A DNA stretch of 64,000 bases from Heligmosomoides polygyrus polygyrus. Lineage: Eukaryota > Nematoda > Chromadorea > Rhabditida > Heligmosomidae. The position numbers and the translations under genes are program-made. The stretch is from assembly GCA_947396885.1 (NCBI GenBank), contig OX377204.1, positions 20,157,706-20,221,705 on the forward strand, given 5' to 3'. Under the pieces are notes generated by a model. That model was not told where the DNA came from. It saw nothing but the letters and a program-made list of their open reading frames with translations, and searched no databases. Below, piece by piece: positions 33,273-43,608 of this stretch. Numbering within the stretch: position 1 is the stretch's first letter; the number at the start of each line of letters is the position of its first letter.

Positions 33273-34988
33273 GTGAGTGAAAAACTGGAGACGCGCGATG
33301 GCGAGCGTTATCTTTACCGCCTCGCCAAAGCTCGCTGTCGCCAAGCAGAAGACATCGAGAAGTTCTTTGGCATTAACAACGAGAACAGTCATCTTCTGAT
33401 GGATCGTAAGAGGGCTGTGAAGAGATGGCACGAATATTTCGAGGAAATCTCGAATGTAGAATTTGAACATCTTGCTGTTCCTTTTGAATCACCTGTATAC
33501 GGTCCCGTTCAGAAGATCACAGTGAGCGAAACTGAAGCGGCCCTGAGGAAGATGAAGTCAGGCAAAACCACTGGTCCCGATGACCTGCCAGCTGACCTGT
33601 GGAAGTCGAAGGGCTGGTGCTCTGCTGACTGGCTGACTGAGTTTTTCGATCAGGTTGTTGCTGAGAAGAAAGTGCCTGAGGGTTGGCAGCAAAGCACGTC
33701 TATTCCGAATTGGAAGAAGAAGGGCAGTCCTGCAGACTGTGCTAGTTACCGTCCAATTCGCCTCCTTTCACACACCATGAAAACCTTTGAGCGAATTGTC
33801 GATGGACGTATTCGGGATGTCGATCAGCTTTCCAATAATCAGTGTGGTTTTGTTACCGGCTGTGGGACGGTTGATGCCACACACGCCGTTCCTCTTCTGC
33901 TAGAGAAGCACCGCGAGAAACAGAAACCAGTGCATTTCGCCTTCCTGGACTTGGAGAAGGCCTTCGACCGCGTTCCGCGGAAAGCGATATGGTACGCGTT
34001 GCGACGACATGGTATCCCTGAAGAGCTTTGAGTGGGTGCGCATCCTCTACTCGTGCCCAATAAGCCGAGTGCGAGCCCCAGCGGGCACCTCGATGGAGTT
34101 TCCAATCTCTGTCGGAGTGCACCAGGGATCTGCGCTCTCACCACTGCTCTTCGTGATCGTCATGGATGCAATTACACACGATCTCCAAAGGGCAGCTCCT
34201 TGGACGCTGCTGTATGCCGATGACGCATGCTTGCATGCGAAGACAAAGCAGAGCTCGAGCGGCAGGCACAGGCGTGGTGCGATCGCTTTGCATTGTTCGG
34301 ACTCAAGCTAAACGTCAAAAAGACGGAGTACCTGACGACGGATGTGAATGAGCTCGGATCCATTAAAATCAATGGTACTGAGCTCTCACCAGTTACATCT
34401 TTCAAGTATCTCGGATCAACAGTCACGTCCGATGGCAGCCTAAAGTTGGAGATGAACGCACGTGTGCGTGCAGCCTGGTCCAAATGGCGTTCGTTGACTG
34501 GGGTGCTTTGCGACAAGACAATACCTGAGTACCTCAAGTCAAAGGTGTATAGAGCAGTCGTCCGCCCAGTAGCGACGTACGGTGCTGAGTGCTGGCCCGT
34601 GACGAAGGAAATTGAAAGCCGCCTCAGTGTAATGGAGACGAAAATGCTAAGGTGGACGGCTGGAGTAACGCGATTGGACGGCGTTCGCAATGAAACCATG
34701 CGACAAAGGGTCGGTGTCGCCTCCATAGCTGACAAGTTGCGCGAAGCACGTCTACGATGGTATGGCCACGTCCTTCGCGCTAACGACGACACCGTGTGTA
34801 AGATTGGCCTGAATATTGAAGTCCCTGGAAAACGGCCCAGAGGACGCCCGAAACAACGTTGGCTAGATACGTTGCATATGGACTTGAAGTTAGCTGGTGC
34901 CCATCCCGACCAAGCGTTTGATCGGGGGAAGTGGCGTCACCAGACCAGAAGAGCGGACCCCGCCACCAAGCGGGACAAACGCTATTGA
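33273..34988 (+). pseudogene. RTE reverse transcriptase, frameshifted around the active site
   Basis: The frame 33273-34031 carries KMKSGKTTGPDDLPADLWKS, SYRPIRLLSHTMKTFERIVD, NNQCGFVTGCGTVDATHAV and FLDLEKAFDRVPRKAIWYAL (block A). A shift near 34030 leads to FPISVGVHQGSALSPLLFV and LYADD with both catalytic aspartates. The frame is lost directly after YADD and resumes in a third frame (34227-34988) with LACEDKAELERQ, LKLNVKKTEYLTTDV, SFKYLGSTVTSDG, LRWYGHVLRAN and RPRGRPKQRWLDTL to the normal C-terminus. Two frameshifts flank the active site, so no active enzyme can be made. Confidence 0.92.
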
Positions 34989-35013
34989 AAATGATGATGA
35001 ATTGAACACGATT

Positions 35014-35395
35014 TGTATTCCTTTGGAAAGAAAAATAAACTAAAGTTTGTTTCAAAGTGCAACAAGGCAGCAATCACTTAGCGCATTAAAAGTTAGTGTA
35101 CGCCATGGACTCGAAGAGCTTGTCAAGATTTTTGCTTCATTGATAGTTTAAATGTTGCTTGTCAAATGTTGCAATGTGTTCACTTATTGGGATGATGTAC
35201 AACTTTTGAAAGAATCTTATCAAAAAATGAACAAAAAGCTGTGCTAACCGTTTCGGATAGTCTAGTTTAACAAAGAAGCTCATTTCGATTTGGGAGAGTT
35301 CGCCTTGGTTTCAAAAGATTTAGGGTAGCCTAGAAGAGCGTTCAATTTGATTTGAAAACTGTCCAATTCGGCATCAAAATGATATATTTGCAAAT
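35014..35395. repeat. Partial MITE copy (CCATTTTCACG family)
   Basis: GTTTGTTTCAAAGTGCAAC, CGCCATGGACTCG and a right end near CCAATTCGGCATCAAAATGA match the family interior and terminus. The left part was displaced by, or lost at, the RTE insertion next to it. Confidence 0.45.
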
Positions 35396-35559
35396 AAATT
35401 CTGCACTGCACCTATTAGTTGTTTCCAAGTTGTATGCTAGACCGTTTCCAGAATATGGCACCACAATTTGCAATCCGATATATAAGAGATAAATTGCCAG
35501 ATCAGAATCTGTGCTAAACTGCTTCGCAAGAAAACTCAGGCAAGAGTACATGGGTATGG

Positions 35560-35900
35560 TTAGAGCACCATCCCTTCATCACCTTCACGAAACAGATTTT
35601 TCAATCTACACAGCGTTAAATGTCATAGGAGCGGATATGATTTAATTACGATGTATAAGATAATAAACGGTATCACACGTATTCCCCTTCAGGAGTTCTA
35701 TAACTTTTCTTCGTCGAACACAAGGGGTGGTCAGTGGAAGATCCAGTCTCCCAGAACTGAAGCAGTGAAATGTCTCAGCTTTTCACTTGTCGTGCTGGCT
35801 CTGAATTTTCGAAATTAACTAGGAACTACATCTTACCAAACTCTATAACGCGACAGAAATTTTCTGACAGGTATCTTCAAAATGCAGCTTAAAAGTTTTC
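35560..35900 (+). pseudogene. CR1-like C-terminal remnant
   Basis: The peptide RSGYDLITMYKIINGITRIP then SSSNTRGGQWKIQSPRTEAV, and after a frameshift FTCRAGSEFSKLTRNYILP, matches the region after the thumb in CR1-type proteins (the RRR.DL.....I.N block and the R..F...R....W segment). Upstream reverse transcriptase blocks are not found nearby. It lies 0.6 kb past the RTE end, probably an independent older fragment. Confidence 0.65.
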
Positions 35901-37585
35901 TTATTCATTGGGTTGATTCTTGTTGCTCATTTCGTTTTTTTCTGTTTCTTGCAATGACTTAGCTTATGATTCCTCCCGTTGCTTGGTTTGCATGGCTGCA
36001 GAATAGAATAACAAATTGGGTGACAAGACGCTGTATATGCCCTGTATATCACTAAAAATCTGCGAAATATGTTCTGGTGACAATGAAGAATGGAACAGTG
36101 GAAGTGATGGCGTGAAGTGGTCGGGCTCGAGCAATTCCAATTTGATGAGGTCATGCGGGGTTTCAGTGCCGTGCGCAGCTGGTCTACTGCCTCCAAAAAA
36201 GAAAATTTCCGCCGATTTAAAGAGAGAAATGTGGTGTGGAAAACCATCCCGTAGCGTGCAAATCGGACTGTTTTCCGCTTTTTGATAAGGACATGCATTC
36301 GAAGGAGGGTATTGCTGAGTTCTTGCTTCTACCAGTAGCCCACGCATTGGAATTCTAGTGGTGAAAGAGGTCTCTGGAAGGTTAGGCGGTAATTTTTGAC
36401 GTGAAAGGTAGTTGTTCTTTACTCATTCTCACTTCGTGGACACTGCAATTCGAGAAATACAAATTTGTAGACAGTGAAAAATTTTAAAAATGAAAAATAA
36501 AATAGAAATTCAAAACGGTATCCAGACCACAAGAGAGGACGCACTCACTGGTCGTGATGCCTCAGGCATCAGTCGGTCGAAAGAAATGAAGTATATGATT
36601 GGCAGCTTCATGATATTATATTATACTAAATTTATTATATTATACTAAATTTATATTTTTTCGTAATTTGCTTAATATTTTTGTTATATTTAATCATTTT
36701 TATGTTCATATAATTATTCTTTTCCTGACAACATTTTCTTTTCAAACTATTCAAACTCACACATTAAGTTTTCCTTCCTTACTTTTTCGTTTAGTTTTGG
36801 TATACTGCACACCGCTATCGACCAGTTGTTTTTTCTCTTTCCTTCCTTCCTTTTTCGTTTAGTTTTGGTATACTCTACACCGCTGTCGAACAGTTGTTGT
36901 CAACGTCCAGCCTTCCGTCCGTATAACTTGTCCTTTTCTCCATTTTCTTTTTATAGCTTTCTACTTTTTTTGTGCACCACTGTATGATCCTTCAGTCTTC
37001 TCTACTCTGTTGTCATCCTCCCTTTCTCTTTTCCATGTACTTGCTTGTTTTCTTTCTTCTCATAGAAGTCCATCTTGCGATCAATGAATAAATTAACGTC
37101 GAGCTCATCCTCCTCTACGAATTGTTGTCCTTCCAAGTGGTCGCAACAAGTAGAGACGGACGGACGAGGGTGGGCTCCACGGTGGATAGGTGAGGATAGT
37201 TCGATCGGGGCTACGCAACTCCAATTGAGCATTAGCCGACTCCGCGTCATGTGCATGCAGGAGGAAAACATCGTCTGCTTCCCACGACTCCGCTTTGCAG
37301 CCGCCCAATCCTGTTACGAGCAATTAGTTTTAGCAACGAGAGTAGAACTGTGTTTTAGAAGCCTCGAATGAACGACATGAACGACTACCTTGGCATTCCA
37401 CCAGCAATACAACATGATTTTTCTGATTCTGGTCGAGGAGCTGGGACTTCCTCTCGTCCCGGTTTCAAAAGTTCTCACGCAAGCATTACATTTGGCACAG
37501 AACATGCAATTAGTCCTCCCCAGCAGTAACCTCGTGGTCCATCCAGTTAGACCCACAGCGGGAATGTGTGAGGAGAGTAGTGCAA
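35901..37585. other. AT- and pyrimidine-rich stretch without supported gene
   Basis: It includes a duplicated TTATATTATACTAAATTTAT block (about 36620-36660) and a twice-repeated TTCGTTTAGTTTTGGTATAC near 36785-36880. Several short overlapping frames on both strands (for example 36016-36285 and 37075-37371) have no family match I can name. Confidence 0.45.
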
Positions 37586-37597
37586 AAGTCAGACCAC

Positions 37598-37745
37598 ATG
37601 CGTATTTGGTGGACGAACAGATTTTGAGGAATCCAGTTGGCGAATTTGTGCCCCAATCCATGCACACAAAGGCGGTTATCGATATTCATGTGCATCTTTT
37701 AGAATTTTTCAGCCAAACATCAGGACGAATTTCGAGTGTGTTCGG
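37598..37745. repeat. Direct repeat, copy 1
   Basis: TGCGTATTTGGTGGACGAAC through to the CAGGACGAATTT and GAGTGTG region is repeated with few differences at 38939-39113. The copies are 1.34 kb apart and flank the Penelope-like fragment. Confidence 0.85.
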
Positions 37746-38561
37746 AAGAAGAACTGCAATCTGTAACGTATTACAAAAATTTTTGACTAGTGATAAATGA
37801 GTAAAGCCATATAATTGTGATAGTTTAATTATGAAAGTATGTAAAACAAAGAATTAGTTTGGTCTTCATCTCGCATGGGCCCTTAGACAAAAACCAAATA
37901 GACGGAGTATCCTTCCTCTTGTGCTCATCAGTAAGGGAGGGCAAGAAGAAGGAGTTGCTGCTGTAAATAACCTGAGCTCCTCCTGTTGACATTAGAATTG
38001 GCGAGCAACAACTGAACAGAAGCAAGTTTAAGATGTTATAGTATTAATGCTATAAAGATACCACCAGGAATAAATAAATCTTGAATGAAAGGCATTAAGG
38101 AGATTTAGGAAGGGTAGCAGTGAATTAGAGTAGATAGCACAGCTCGCAGCACTGGTACGGAGAGCGCAACATGGCTCAACAAGAAGATCCACCATGGGGA
38201 AGGGAGTGGTTATTAGACAAGGAGTTAGTTATCGTGAAGGAGGAAATAATGAGGAGGTAGACCTCCACGCCAAACCACCAAACGCCCTCCAGTCCATCAC
38301 AACGAGCACAATATGTTAGGGAGTATGTTTTTATAGTTTATGCACTAGGATTTTAAGACATGATAAAATCAATGAACCGCTGAAAACAACACTAATCAAA
38401 GCATTTACATAACAAGTCTTTTATTTGAATTTTAGTGGGACCTAGATCGTATTTATATTGGATAAATTTGTTTTTTATGAATGCCACTAGGACAGTTGCC
38501 TTTTAGTATGCAGTCTTTATTTTTTAGCCGTTCCTTTATATTAATGTTTTGAATAGACCAA

Positions 38562-38655
38562 TACTACCTATAAATTATAATTAATAATAATAAATTTTTA
38601 ATTATAATTAAATTGATTATTAATTATAATTATGAATTATTATTATAAATTATTA
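38562..38655. repeat. AT-only palindromic stretch
   Basis: Repeated AATTATAATTA units and their complements over about 90 bp can form several alternative stems. It lies just beyond the 3' side of the RT-like fragment on the minus strand. Confidence 0.8.
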
Positions 38656-38921
38656 CCAATATTGCCTATAAATGTTCTATTTCTGGTTCTAATGGTGTCG
38701 ACGTAGTTATTACGATTATTCCTAATAAACTTTGGAATACTAGCTAGAAAGACGGATAGTGGTTTGAGGCTGCAATCAGCCGCACCAGTTATGAACCTGA
38801 ATTTAATTGGCGTTTTGTGTAGTTTAGGTATACCACAAACTATTGGAATATTACTTCGCGGCAATAATTGTAGTTCATCAACAGTATTGAATTTAATGTG
38901 TTTTCGAATAATTTCTGCAGT
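38643..38921 (-). pseudogene. Reverse transcriptase fragment, possibly Penelope-like
   Basis: The minus-strand frame reads NIPIVCGIPKLHKTPIKFRF, ITGAADCSLKPLSVFLASIP and KFIRNNRNN. The PKLHK.P...RFI......C..KPLS pattern is typical of the fingers region of Penelope-like reverse transcriptases and differs from RTE and CR1. The catalytic aspartate block is not found downstream on this strand, where AT-rich repeat DNA begins. On the same strand 1.2 kb further, NCMFCAKCNACVRTFETGTR (about 37500-37440) faintly resembles the start of a GIY-YIG endonuclease. That order would suit a Penelope element, but this part is weak. Direct repeats on both sides fit the tandem or LTR-like structure of these elements. 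Confidence 0.5.
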
Positions 38922-38938
38922 AGTGTTAGAGCCGGCTA

Positions 38939-39113
38939 TATGCGTATTTGGTGGACGAACGGATCTTGAGGAATCCAGTTGGCGAACTTGCCCCCAATCC
39001 ATGGGGGCAAGTTCCATGCACCCAATCCATGCAAATGAAGGCGGTTATCGATATTCATGCGCATCCATTAGAATTTTTCAGCCAAACGTCAGGACGAATT
39101 TTGAGTGTGCTCG
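38939..39113. repeat. Direct repeat, copy 2
   Basis: Second copy of 37598-37745. It contains a small extra duplication (CCAATCCATG occurs twice around GGGGGCAAG), absent from copy 1. Confidence 0.85.
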
Positions 39114-39658
39114 AATGAAAAAATGCAATCTACAAAGTTTTTAAACTACGGATCAGTGTAAATGCATTTGCTTTCCATAACCCTAGTAGTTTTACGATCA
39201 TCAATGTTTTTCAGAGTGTAATTATAACTGAATACAGTTCTTGAAATGGAAGGGTGATAAGTGAAGATTATTCTGAAGGGAATGAAACCTATCTTTGAGT
39301 TTGATCTAATAATGTCTTAAGATACTTTACGAGTTGACTAGCTTATTTAAATTGGTATTATCTAAAATTCTACGTAAGAAGGGAGTTTTCAAATTGCAAT
39401 AAGAATTTTGAGAAACACTGTTACGTTCCTATATGTTAGTAAATTGAAAAATGTTGCGGATCTGGACAGCATTTGACTGTCGAAGATTCTATTCGATGCA
39501 CTGCTTCAGAGGACCTTCACTGAAGGTGTATGGGCGTCCTTTATGAGATTCGTCTTCCAGAGAATGCCCGCTCGTGCCCGTACAAAGAACACCAGGGTGT
39601 GATTTATTCGCCACAACAGCGTCAAATATGGTCATATTCCGTAGTTCCTTCCTTTGCT

Positions 39659-39857
39659 CAGTCTATCACTCCTCGCAGATATACACAGCTGAAGAGGGGT
39701 GATAGACTGAGTATACATTGGGAAACCCTGTGGTCACTGTGAATGGCTTCGAATATAGCCATGCGAAATGGTTATATGTCTTCAAGAGATCAACGCAGGG
39801 CTCGTGCTATTCGCTACTAATATGGACCACGCAATCACAGGGTTTCCCAATGTATAC
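39659..39857. repeat. Two adjoining perfect or near-perfect hairpins
   Basis: CTCAGTCTATCACTCCTC near 39657 pairs with GAGGGGTGATAGACTGAG ending at 39711. Directly after it, a 22-bp segment at 39711-39732 (GTATACATTGGGAAACCC and four more bases) is the exact reverse complement of 39836-39857. No protein signature. It may be MITE or LINE debris. Confidence 0.75.
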
Positions 39858-40087
39858 CAAATACATTTCTGGTAAAGTTACTGCTTTCCAAAGGAGCATT
39901 GTTCGGACCCAGTCGGAAAACGATGGCCTGCTAGTCGACATTCCGAACGACAGTGTTAAACGTCAGCTGGTCCATAATAGGCTCTATGAAAACCAGTGCT
40001 TATCAGAAAGTTGTCTATGTCCACACAGTAAGGTACGAGATGGTTGCCGAGAGGGTACAATATATCAGAGAGTATTTGTCGTTCATG

Positions 40088-40378
40088 GGCGCGTGTAGTG
40101 CAGTCGGAGGAGGCGCAGACTGTGGTCTGCACCCGATACCAGGTTCCTGATTCGGATTTGCTGCCCAGGCCAAGCAAGCCTTCCATCCCTCCGGGTCGAT
40201 GAATTGGTACCAGACTCGTCTGGGAAGAATAAAGCGGTGACTTGTTCATGGCTGACCACCGGAAGTCATTGTATGGCCAAATACGCATTCAACTCGCCTC
40301 CACGACACTGGTAGAAGTAGAATGCGTGGCGCATCCCAAAAAGCATTGATCAACGCCGTCCTTTATACTTCCTTTATT
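40088..40378 (+). repeat. tRNA-derived SINE, best-preserved copy
   Basis: A box TAGTGCAGTCGG lies at 40096-40107. The B-box region CCTGATTCGGATTTGC is followed by GCCAAGCAAGCCTTCCATCC, GATGAATTGGTACCAGAC, GTCATTGTATGGCC and the 3' end AATGCGTGGCGCATCCC with a GATCAACGCCGTCCTT tail. All family segments are in order, so I used it as the reference for the other copies. Confidence 0.8.
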
Positions 40379-42207
40379 TGCCATTCGAGTAAAGGAGCAT
40401 CTGGTTAGTAAAGAACATGTGAACACCTCTGGGAAAGCACAGAACTGATGAGCACAACGATAACGATCTTGAAGTTAAGTGTGTGGTTTTGGCAGGGTAA
40501 ACGGAAACATCAGCAAGAAAGGTCTTGGAAGCATTTTAAATTTTCGCAAGAAATCCAAGAATGAGACTGCCAAGAGCCTCCATATTCTCTCATCTTAAAA
40601 CCTCGGCATCGTTATCAGCTGTAATGTTTATTCTTCCGTGCCAGTGAGGTTGGTATGTGGAAAAGTTTATCCTAGGCGACGTTTCGACCGTTTCGTTGTC
40701 TTCGGAGGCTCGACCTTACATCACTGAATGAAGCGGCGTCGCTACAACTCGTTGTTTGCAAGCCAGTAGTGAATCCATCTACCAACCTTCGCTGATATAG
40801 AGGCAGAAACATCACAATTCTGCCGTTTGTGCCAAAACGCGGGCTACAGAATGAAAAGGGCGTATGAACCTCGTTATTATCTTCTGTTTATTCTGTACGA
40901 TCATGCCTAGAAACTGCAGTTCGCCCGATCGCACTAAGATGGAGTTGAGAAAACACTCTTAAAGTGGATCAAACGTGAGTTTATCCTTCTTCGAGTGAGG
41001 GCTTTTGGCGGAGCTTTCTGTAAGAAAACGGAACAGCTAGACTGAGAATGGCGTTTTGTGGGAAACTAGCACCCCTTTAAGACCTTTGCAGAAGACAGGC
41101 GTAAAGAAACGTCTGGAAATAAAGATCCACCATAAAACATCGACAGGCATAAAGTGTATGCTGACAACGGTAACATACAAATGCCGAGGTTCCATGAAGA
41201 AAAAAGGTGAAGACTTAGGATCACAAAATTTGAAAGGCGTTTATATTGAAAAGAAGGCATGCAACGTGCAAGGTTTTGAGAATTTTAGGCACATGTCGCG
41301 AATGTGGGCGGCATTGGGAAGTGGGAGCGCGCCAGTCACTCACAACCAATCAAATCACCAACCCAACATGCGTTAGCGAATTAGAGTATTGCCCGTATAC
41401 ACCCTCTATCAGTGGCACGATCACTCGATTCGGTCTGATTGTAGCTGTTCCGAGATCGTCTAGGTCTGCAAGCTCTGTTGTCGCAGGCATCGAAAGCTTG
41501 AAGAAGGTGCCACTCACTAGGGCGTGAGGAATAGCGAGGTCGAGCGAAAACATTGCGAAATGAATTCTGAAGTAGGAGGCTGTGACTGAACCAGGATAAG
41601 TCCCTCCTCTTTTTGTAGAGACAACCGATTTCGTAGACTACCTGCTTGAGCATGAAAAGGAGCAAAAAGCCACCCCCTGGGGAATCACAACCAGGAAGTC
41701 GACCGACCCGTCTCGATCTTACAATTAGCACTGAGCTCTCATCCTATTGGCGAATGGTGCCGATAACAGCCTTCGCCTCAATGTCAGGTCTATTTCTGAA
41801 CGCCAATATTCGAGCCAATGCCAACCAGCTCGTTTGCTAGCAGTAATGCGGTTTCGCCGTATGGATGCTGCTAGGGACAGAGGTAGACGCCTGAATCGTG
41901 CAGAATATCAAAAGCGCACTGACCGCACCCGTTACGTCAGATTTTGCTCAGTCAAACCCTGAAAATGGTATTTTGGAAGCTAACATGCTTAGAGTTGGAC
42001 TATTCTGGCATGTGGCAGGAATGGATTCCCATCTATTCGAAAATTTGCGAGCAGTTCCCAAAATAGCGCTCTGTTTAGCTTCAAATCTTGTCAAGACTAA
42101 AAGTTTGTACGTATTATGATAGGACACGCCATTCATTCTATGTATTTAATATTGCAGAACTCATTCTCAAACCATACTGTACGCAGTACCTTTCGAAGAT
42201 CATGATA
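40379..42207. other. Stretch without supported gene
   Basis: Short frames only. A GACGTTTCGACCGTTTCGTT stretch near 40680 is discussed among rejected items. ATGTGGGCGGCATTGGGAAG near 41300 recurs in diverged form near 63660, so part of this is dispersed repeat. Confidence 0.4.
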
Positions 42208-42209
42208 TA

Positions 42210-43261
42210 TTAGGTTGTCCCATAAGTCCCCGCCGCTTTTTTCAACGATTCACTGCAGATTTCGCCAGCGGTCTCTTGCATAGCGCTGCATACCTTTCGA
42301 AAGAGAATGACTTGCTCTATCAGAACTTGTATTGCATTTCTTTCTTCATCATGGATTTTGTCAATTTTTAGGTCGTTGAAGTGAAAAGTGAAAAGTGAAA
42401 AAGTAGCCATTTCCGCACTTGTTCTCTCCGCTTAGGTTTGTAATTTTTTGCGCAGTTTTTTATAGCACTTGGAAGACAATGTTCTGGTGCTACAAGAATA
42501 TGTGTTGGTCCTATTTTCTCACTTGCCCTTTATTGATTTTTAGGCCATCAAATTGGGAATTCCGACTTTTCCGTCCGAATTTTTACCAAAACTCCGGTTC
42601 TGTGGTTGGACTTTTCTGCTTGCTGTTATATGTCGTTTGCAAGAGGATGTCTCGCTCAGTAAGAATTTGTGTCGCGTTTATTGGCTCACGCTGATTTCTG
42701 TCGAATATCAACAACTGAAGAAGTAGAAGGAGTTGTTGGTGAAGACGATTTTTCTCTTTCTGGCATTTCGTTGATATTCCATAAAAATCAATAAACGCGA
42801 CACATATTCTTATAGATCAAGACATTCTCTTTCGAACTACATATAACACAAACCCAAAAAGCCCAAATACAGAGCAGGAGCTGTCAGCAAAAATAACCAT
42901 CCTCCTTCGGACGTCCCAATTTGATGACTTAAAAATCAATAAAGGACAAATGAGCAAACAGCACTAACACACATTCTTGTAGTATAGAACATTGTCTTAC
43001 AAGTGCTATAAAAAACTGCGCAAAAAATTACAAACCTAAGCGGAGAGAACAAGTGCGCAAATGGCTACTTTTTCACTTTTTCACTTTTCACTTCAACGAC
43101 CTAAAAATTGACAAAATTCATGAAGAAAAAAGAAACGCAATACATGTTCTGATAGAGCAAACCATTCTCTTTCGAAAGCTATGCAGCGCTATGCAAGAGA
43201 CCGCCGGCGAAATCTGCAGTGAATCGTTGAAAAAACGGCGGGGACTTATGGGACAACCTAA
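42210..43261. mobile_element. 1.05-kb palindromic element with mariner-type termini
   Basis: It starts TTAGGTTGTCCCATAAGTCC and ends with the exact reverse complement, with TA outside each end (42208-09, 43262-63). The similarity is not limited to the ends: the two halves are reverse complements almost to the centre near 42736, apart from scattered changes, so the whole element can fold into one hairpin of about 500 bp. Each arm is itself built from roughly 160-170-bp modules (see the flanking module entries). No transposase is encoded, so movement would need a mariner transposase in trans. The 88-codon and 66-codon frames at its ends are mirror images and not genes. Confidence 0.88.
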
Positions 43262-43592
43262 TACTATGTTGGAGCTAAGCCTCATAACGATATATACCAC
43301 TCAGAAAAGAATGATTTGATCTATTACAAAGCATGTTTTGCTTTTTTCCATTTAAAGTTTTGTCTATTTTTAGAACATTAAAGTGGAAAGTCAAAAACAG
43401 AAAAACGGCCTTCACCGACAATTCACGTTTGAGTTTTTTTTCATTAGCATTATATGCCGATCGAAAGATGGAATCGATGATTTGCTCTACTAGAATATGC
43501 GTTGAGTTTCCAGTTCACTTGTATTTTCGTTAATTATCAGGGCATAAGGCATTAACGTGTATTTTTATCAACAGCTCCTACTCTTTCATTAT
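43262..43592 (-). repeat. Module repeats outside the palindrome, minus orientation
   Basis: About two degenerate copies of the arm module read on the minus strand, recognisable by CTAAAAATAGACAAAAC, then an ACATGCTTTGTAATAGATC-like piece, then a CATTC/TTTCGA piece. They face the plus-oriented copies that start at 46745. Confidence 0.6.
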
Positions 43593-43608
43593 TTTTGCAC
43601 TTCATTTT

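Larger units (their letters stand above)
31892..35002 (+). mobile_element. Full-length RTE LINE with 11-bp TSD
   Basis: TGAACACGATT flanks the element at 31881-31891 and 35003-35013. It starts GGTGGCGATGTCCGTTCC, identical to the first bases of the copy at 43609-46744, and ends in a short (ATG)n tail. Length is 3,111 bp. Matching 5' ends in two independent insertions indicate a complete 5' end. Its coding region has several frameshifts, so it is older than the minus-strand copy. Confidence 0.93.

Noticed and set aside
40660..40720. GACGTTTCGACCGTTTCGTT and nearby sequence, reminiscent of motifs near Penelope-like ends or hammerhead ribozymes.
   Set aside because: A complete hammerhead core (CUGANGA plus GAAA with three stems) could not be laid out by eye.
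42419..43533. Several short frames within and beside the 42.2-43.3 kb palindrome.
   Set aside because: They are mirror copies in the two arms or module repeats, with no coding signal.
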